Source of the DNA: Thamnaconus septentrionalis
Lineage: Eukaryota > Chordata > Actinopteri > Tetraodontiformes > Monacanthidae
Length of the DNA: 64,000 nucleotides
Direction of reading: 5' to 3'
Assembly (NCBI GenBank): GCA_009823395.1
Contig: CM020511.1
Location: 22,473,001 to 22,537,000 of the forward strand
Position 1 is the stretch's first letter, and each line of letters opens with the position of its first letter. Positions 59,693 through 64,000 of the stretch are shown piece after piece. The position numbers and the translations under genes are program-made. A model generated the notes under the pieces. It ran no database searches. It saw only the letters and a program-made list of their open reading frames with translations, and was not told where the DNA came from.

Positions 59693-60471
59693 CATGCCTT
59701 GAACTCCAAGAAAAACCAAAATGTGCTGGAATCAATCTGTAACGGTGTGGGGCCCGACGTGTGGACCCCGTCCAGCCACAACTTGTCATCTAAACAACCC
59801 AGAGCTTTGGTAGAACTCGCCCATCCATTCATCCATCCATCCATCCATCCATTCATCTATCCATCTGTCTGTCCATCCATCCACCTTCTGTATATAAAGA
59901 CAAATCAAAGACCAAAAATGAGGGGGGAAAAAAATCAAGGAGGTAACAAACCAAGCAAGGAGGGATCTTGCTGTAATCAACGTTGCCTGTTCCTTGTTTT
60001 TGTTTTTTCACCCCAGAATCAAGAATTTTGACCTTTACTGAAACAGGAAAATAAATAAATAAGAGTGAAAAAGCCCAAGAATCAAGAAACACAAACACAC
60101 AGAAAGAGAAAAAAAACAACTCACAAAAGTCGGAGGAGACAGAAGATATTTTTCCATATTTGTAAGCCATGTCTCCCTCGCTCCCCTGTTTTATTATTAT
60201 TTTATGTTTCATTTCTTGCCAAAAAAATTGTTTAGTGTAGTTGGAGCACTGTTCGATCCCACTGTTGTAAGTAGGAGGTGATGAAAAATCCATACCGAAA
60301 GCTTTAAAAATGGGGAAGGAGCCGAGGGGAATGTTATTATATTTGACTGAAGTTTCCTTGGCTCTAACCCCGCCCACCATGCTTCTTTATCGTGCCATTC
60401 TTGTCCTTGTGTTAGAAACTTAACTAATGAATGTGGCTAACCAACCAAAGGCTTTAAAGAGAGAAAAAAAA

Positions 60472-60477
60472 AATAAA
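60472..60477 (+). terminator. candidate distal ONECUT polyadenylation signal
   Basis: AATAAA followed by AT-rich sequence; a further AATAAA lies near 60607. Chosen as the likely distal 3' end because no gene intervenes after the ONECUT stop. Confidence 0.35.
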
Positions 60478-60649
60478 GTTACACAACACTTTAAACGTCA
60501 ATCATGGTGGGACATTTTGTATCAACTAAAGAAAAATCCCTTTGAATACCTCATGTGAAAATTGTTTGTTGTGATGTTGCACTAAAACAAAAAAAATATC
60601 TTAAAAAAAAATAAAAAATATGGCTCATTTGTAACCCAAAACTGGACTC

Positions 60650-62070
60650 TGTGATTCATTCATGACTATTTTTCCACTATTGTCACGGCCTGAAAGAGGA
60701 GGAGGCGGAGCCAATCAACTGCTTTCAACAAGAGGGGAGAGGCTTCAGAGGTAGGGGAGGGGCAGGAACAAAAGACAGCAACAACAACAAAAAAAAAAGA
60801 AAAAAAGAAGAGAAGCGACGGGAATATTGCAATAAAGTAAAAATAAATAAATAAAAAATACAAAAAACACATTAGATCATACAAATACACAAGACAAAAA
60901 AATGGAAATCTTCAAAATTACATTATTATTAATAATTGGTATTAATATAAAACTTATTTTGCTCTTAGTTTGCATGATTTTATTTTATTTCAAATTTGTT
61001 ATAAAAAATAATAAGCATTATTTTTATTTTTCTCATAATTTGTTATATGACCAGTTTCCCTTTTACCAAAGTTATGGACTGACTTGTGCACGCAACTGAA
61101 AAAAAAGAAAATCAGCATCATGGATTAAAAATCATTTGTTAATTGTGGCGACAGGACTTCTAAAACATGTTTTTGACGGGTGACCAGATCCGCTAAGGTC
61201 CTCCACCAGTTATCACAGGTACCTTGAAAATTACAAGTTGCAGTTTTGATCACATTAACTCTTCTAGGAAATTCCACTCTAGTAATCTACGATTGATTGC
61301 ATCAATCACGGAGTAAAAGTGCAAAGATTAAGGCTACACAATGCATTGCCTGTTCCAGAGACGTGTGTGCAACACATCAAAAAGCAAACCTCCAATTTGT
61401 GGAGTCTTTCCCTACAGAGTGGACGGAACCTGAAACTCCATCTCAGAGGCCAGTCAGAGATTAGCGATGAAGGGCTGTCCAGGGACTCACTGACCCAGAC
61501 GTACTTATTCTGGATGACGGAATGGTTATTTGACCTTACTTGACCGTAGTACTGGAAAATACTTCTCACTCTAAAGGTGATACTGACAAGGCTGATACCT
61601 CCCATCCACAAGAGGTCTATCTCACTCTGCCTCATTTTTCTATTCAAGTCCTCCTGCATCGAAAACTTGTGAAGATGTCAGTATGGTGTGTAGTTTGAGT
61701 TGGTACACGGAGGTACATAGTGAAAACACATTTTTCGTAAACTTGGTGGAATGCTACAACAGGAAGTGGTTTTAAACTGTCAAGGCAATGTCACAAACAA
61801 CACCAGGAAATGGTAAGAGAGGCAATTTTGGTTTTCTTCAGGAAAATACTTTCATTCTGTAATTTTCAAAAAATGTTAAATTGTTCTGAAATGACAAATT
61901 TGATTATAAAAGTGCATTAAATGTTTGGTTATAGTTCAGGCAGTTTAAAAAAAATTCAGGAGGCAGCAAGAAAACATACATTCGGTACAAATTTTTGAGT
62001 GTTACGTGTCATTGAAATAAAATCAATCTTAAAATTGGGAGATGAGAGATGTATCTCCGCCTCCTCTGGG
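60650..62070. other. region between ONECUT 3' end and ctss 3' end
   Basis: AT-rich sequence, presumably including the ctss 3' UTR on the minus strand. A segment at 61306-61659 is open on both strands (117 codons minus, 74 plus) but shows no domain I recognise. No other feature is seen. Confidence 0.45.

Positions 62071-64000
<1,930 letters not shown>

Overview
This window is vertebrate nuclear DNA, almost certainly from a teleost fish (probably a percomorph). It has intron-split genes with GT-AG junctions, very long (GT)n/(CA)n tracts, a tRNA-derived teleost-type SINE, Ty3-type retroelement remnants and AT-rich introns. I see no prokaryotic gene, CRISPR array or operon. Four protein-coding genes could be rebuilt exon by exon; the phases close in every one.

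Layout: (1) ensa (minus strand, 3 coding exons, 8721 down to 2710) encodes endosulfine-alpha, 116 aa. (2) An 895-bp divergent promoter region (8722-9616) separates it from hormad1 (plus strand, 15 coding exons, 9617-14217, 375 aa), the meiotic chromosome-axis HORMA protein. (3) From about 14.6 to 46.6 kb there is a gene-poor stretch. It holds a tRNA-type SINE, a decayed Ty3/gypsy fragment, many microsatellites, a 2.3-kb modular repeat with a 30-bp minisatellite, and several low-repeat islands that look like candidate regulatory elements. A possible 34-codon small ORF lies just beyond hormad1. (4) A ONECUT-family transcription factor gene (plus strand, 2 coding exons, 46688-47861 and 55338-55648, 494 aa) is followed by what looks like a ~5-kb 3' UTR with an AU-rich element and a 238-bp (AT)n tract. 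(5) At the right edge, the 3' part of a cathepsin S-like gene (minus strand, 4 exons, 62071-63860) runs off the window.

ensa, hormad1 and ctss neighbour each other in the human 1q21 interval (ENSA-GOLPH3L-HORMAD1-CTSS-CTSK), so the window keeps an ancient linkage. A ONECUT gene sits between hormad1 and ctss, and ensa and hormad1 are head to head. Functionally, ensa (Greatwall/PP2A-B55 axis) and hormad1 (meiotic axis) both act in meiosis and share an upstream region. The ONECUT gene has near-consensus Onecut-type sites (ATTGAT/ATCAAT) in its own leader and intron, which suggests autoregulation. I found no convincing wholly new system. The most unusual items are the modular repeat at 39.2-41.5 kb, the Onecut-site clusters, the divergent ensa/hormad1 promoter and the small ORF.
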